NCBI GenBank assembly: GCA_020639235.1
Contig: JACKHC010000002.1
Span: 248,001-312,000, forward strand
Length of the DNA stretch: 64,000 nucleotides
Source: Phycisphaeraceae bacterium
GTDB taxonomy: Bacteria; Planctomycetota; Phycisphaerae; Phycisphaerales; UBA1924
Direction of reading: 5' to 3'
The translations under genes were made by a program, and so were the position numbers. This document shows positions 63,222-64,000 of the stretch, in pieces. Numbering within the stretch: the first letter of the stretch is position 1; each line of letters opens with the position of its first letter. Below the pieces are notes generated by a model. That model was not told the DNA's origin. It made no database searches and saw only the letters and a list, made by a program, of their open reading frames with translations.

Positions 63222-64000
63222 TCACTCTGCTATCGGTGCGCGCCGCGCGAGCGACTCGATCTGCTCGACCGTCAGCGACTCCGGACGCGCACTCGCATCG
63301 ATCCCATCCGGGAACCCGAACCCGCGCCCGAGAATTGCGCCGATCTGCTTCCGGCGCTTCGTGAACAGCACGCGGCACATCCGCGCCAGCGCCTCCGCGT
63401 CGCGCGTCAACGGCTCCGACCGGCGCACGAGCGACACCATCTCGCTCTCCACCTTGGGCCTCGGCCAGAAACACGCGCCGGGAAGCACCGCGATCCGCTC
63501 GATCTCCGCCAGCGCTTGCGCGATCACACCCAACTCGCCGTAATCCTTCGTGCCCGGCTTGGCGCGCAAACGCTCACCCACTTCCTTCTGGATCGTCACG
63601 AACATCCCGCGGCACTCGGGATGCTTCGTCAGAATCGTCACCATCAACGGGCTCGCGGCCCCATAAGGCAGGTTCGAAACAAGCGTGAACGCTCGTCCCC
63701 GCAGCGCCGCCACAACCTCCTCGTTCATCGCCGATTTCCCCGCCAGGCAATCCCCGCGCACCAGCGTGATGCGCTCACCGAGCGTCTTCGTAAGCAGGTC
63801 GCCCAACCCGGCGTCCAGCTCGCACGCGATCACCTCGCACCCGCGCGCCACCAACTCCTCCGTCATCGTCCCCGTGCCCGGCCCCACCTCCAGCACCACA
63901 TCCCCCGCGCCCACACCGGAGGCATCCACGAGTTTCCGAATCAGGTTGTGATCGATCAGGAAGTTCTGCCCCAGCGCGTGCCGGGGCGACAGCCCATGCG
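63222..64000 (-). CDS. rsmA: 16S rRNA dimethyladenosine transferase RsmA (partial)
   Basis: Dimethylates A1518/A1519 of 16S rRNA. The visible 259 residues, entering from the right edge, include ALGQNFLIDHNLIRKLVD, the SAM loop VLEVGPGTGTMTEELVA and the adenine motif LVSNLPYGAASPLM. The N-terminus is outside the window. Convergent with csrA, 48 bases apart. Confidence 0.94.
   Translation of the reverse strand, partial: HGLSPRHALGQNFLIDHNLIRKLVDASGVGAGDVVLEVGPGTGTMTEELVARGCEVIACELDAGLGDLLTKTLGERITLVRGDCLAGKSAMNEEVVAALRGRAFTLVSNLPYGAASPLMVTILTKHPECRGMFVTIQKEVGERLRAKPGTKDYGELGVIAQALAEIERIAVLPGACFWPRPKVESEMVSLVRRSEPLTRDAEALARMCRVLFTKRRKQIGAILGRGFGFPDGIDASARPESLTVEQIESLARRAPIAE

Overview
This is a GC-rich, gene-dense chromosomal segment that looks like a planctomycete of the Phycisphaerae type. 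The call rests on several signs: a PEP-CTERM-like exported protein ending in an arginine tail, a ClpS-like adaptor carrying an LLDDDDHT motif, NfeD/FloA membrane genes, an enlarged LeuS, many exported TPR/PDZ proteins and lipoproteins, and a partial murC-murB-ddl cluster with mraZ elsewhere. The taxonomic call is an inference from gene content; no rRNA is present.

Layout. 1-1.53 kb is the end of an integrated element (AlpA-like protein and tyrosine integrase) abutting a tRNA-Ser(GGA) gene that probably supplied its attachment site. 1.7-4.9 kb holds a degenerate beta-lactamase-fold protein, a possible uracil-DNA-glycosylase-like protein and truB. 4.9-6.6 kb is an accessory-looking, partly AT-richer insert with a DUF7662-like small protein and an AbiC-like membrane coiled-coil protein. 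6.6-18.2 kb holds asnS, an exported PEP-CTERM-like protein, an M28 peptidase, the DUF1015-serA-serC serine cluster and a six-PAS histidine kinase. 18.2-23.1 kb has mraZ, two amidohydrolase-fold genes, a lipoprotein and an exported protein. 23.1-36.7 kb has tpiA, secG, yicC, a kinase-fold protein, a PDZ protein, leuS, folC, a LOG-family protein, a lipoprotein, a pdxJ/dehydrogenase/clpS operon and an HU gene. 36.7-45.5 kb has trpE, an ExbD/TonB pair, an Rrf2 regulator, an exported protein, the NfeD-NfeD-FloA'-FloA membrane operon and a Nudix gene. 45.6-50.8 kb is the peptidoglycan cluster murC-murB-ddl with an FtsQ-position protein. 50.9-64 kb has greA, hflX, a carboxy-terminal protease, tsaD, a release-factor-like gene, a five-gene minus-strand operon (lipoprotein, M48 protease, dapF, GNAT, glycosyltransferase), nfu, csrA and the start of rsmA.

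Genes are packed head to tail with 4-base start/stop overlaps in several operons. About sixteen genes have a TANNNT hexamer 6-9 bases before the start codon and no Shine-Dalgarno sequence, which suggests widespread leaderless transcription. Other genes have good GGAG-type sites. C-tracts of 7-12 bases occur repeatedly, both between genes and in frame as Gly/Pro runs.

The most notable points are the integrase frame that stays open antisense through the tRNA, the leaderless-start pattern, several proteins that have kept a fold but lost catalytic residues (beta-lactamase fold, amidohydrolase, ClpS degron pocket), the half-size FloA paralogue beside FloA, and the possible phage-defence insert between truB and asnS.
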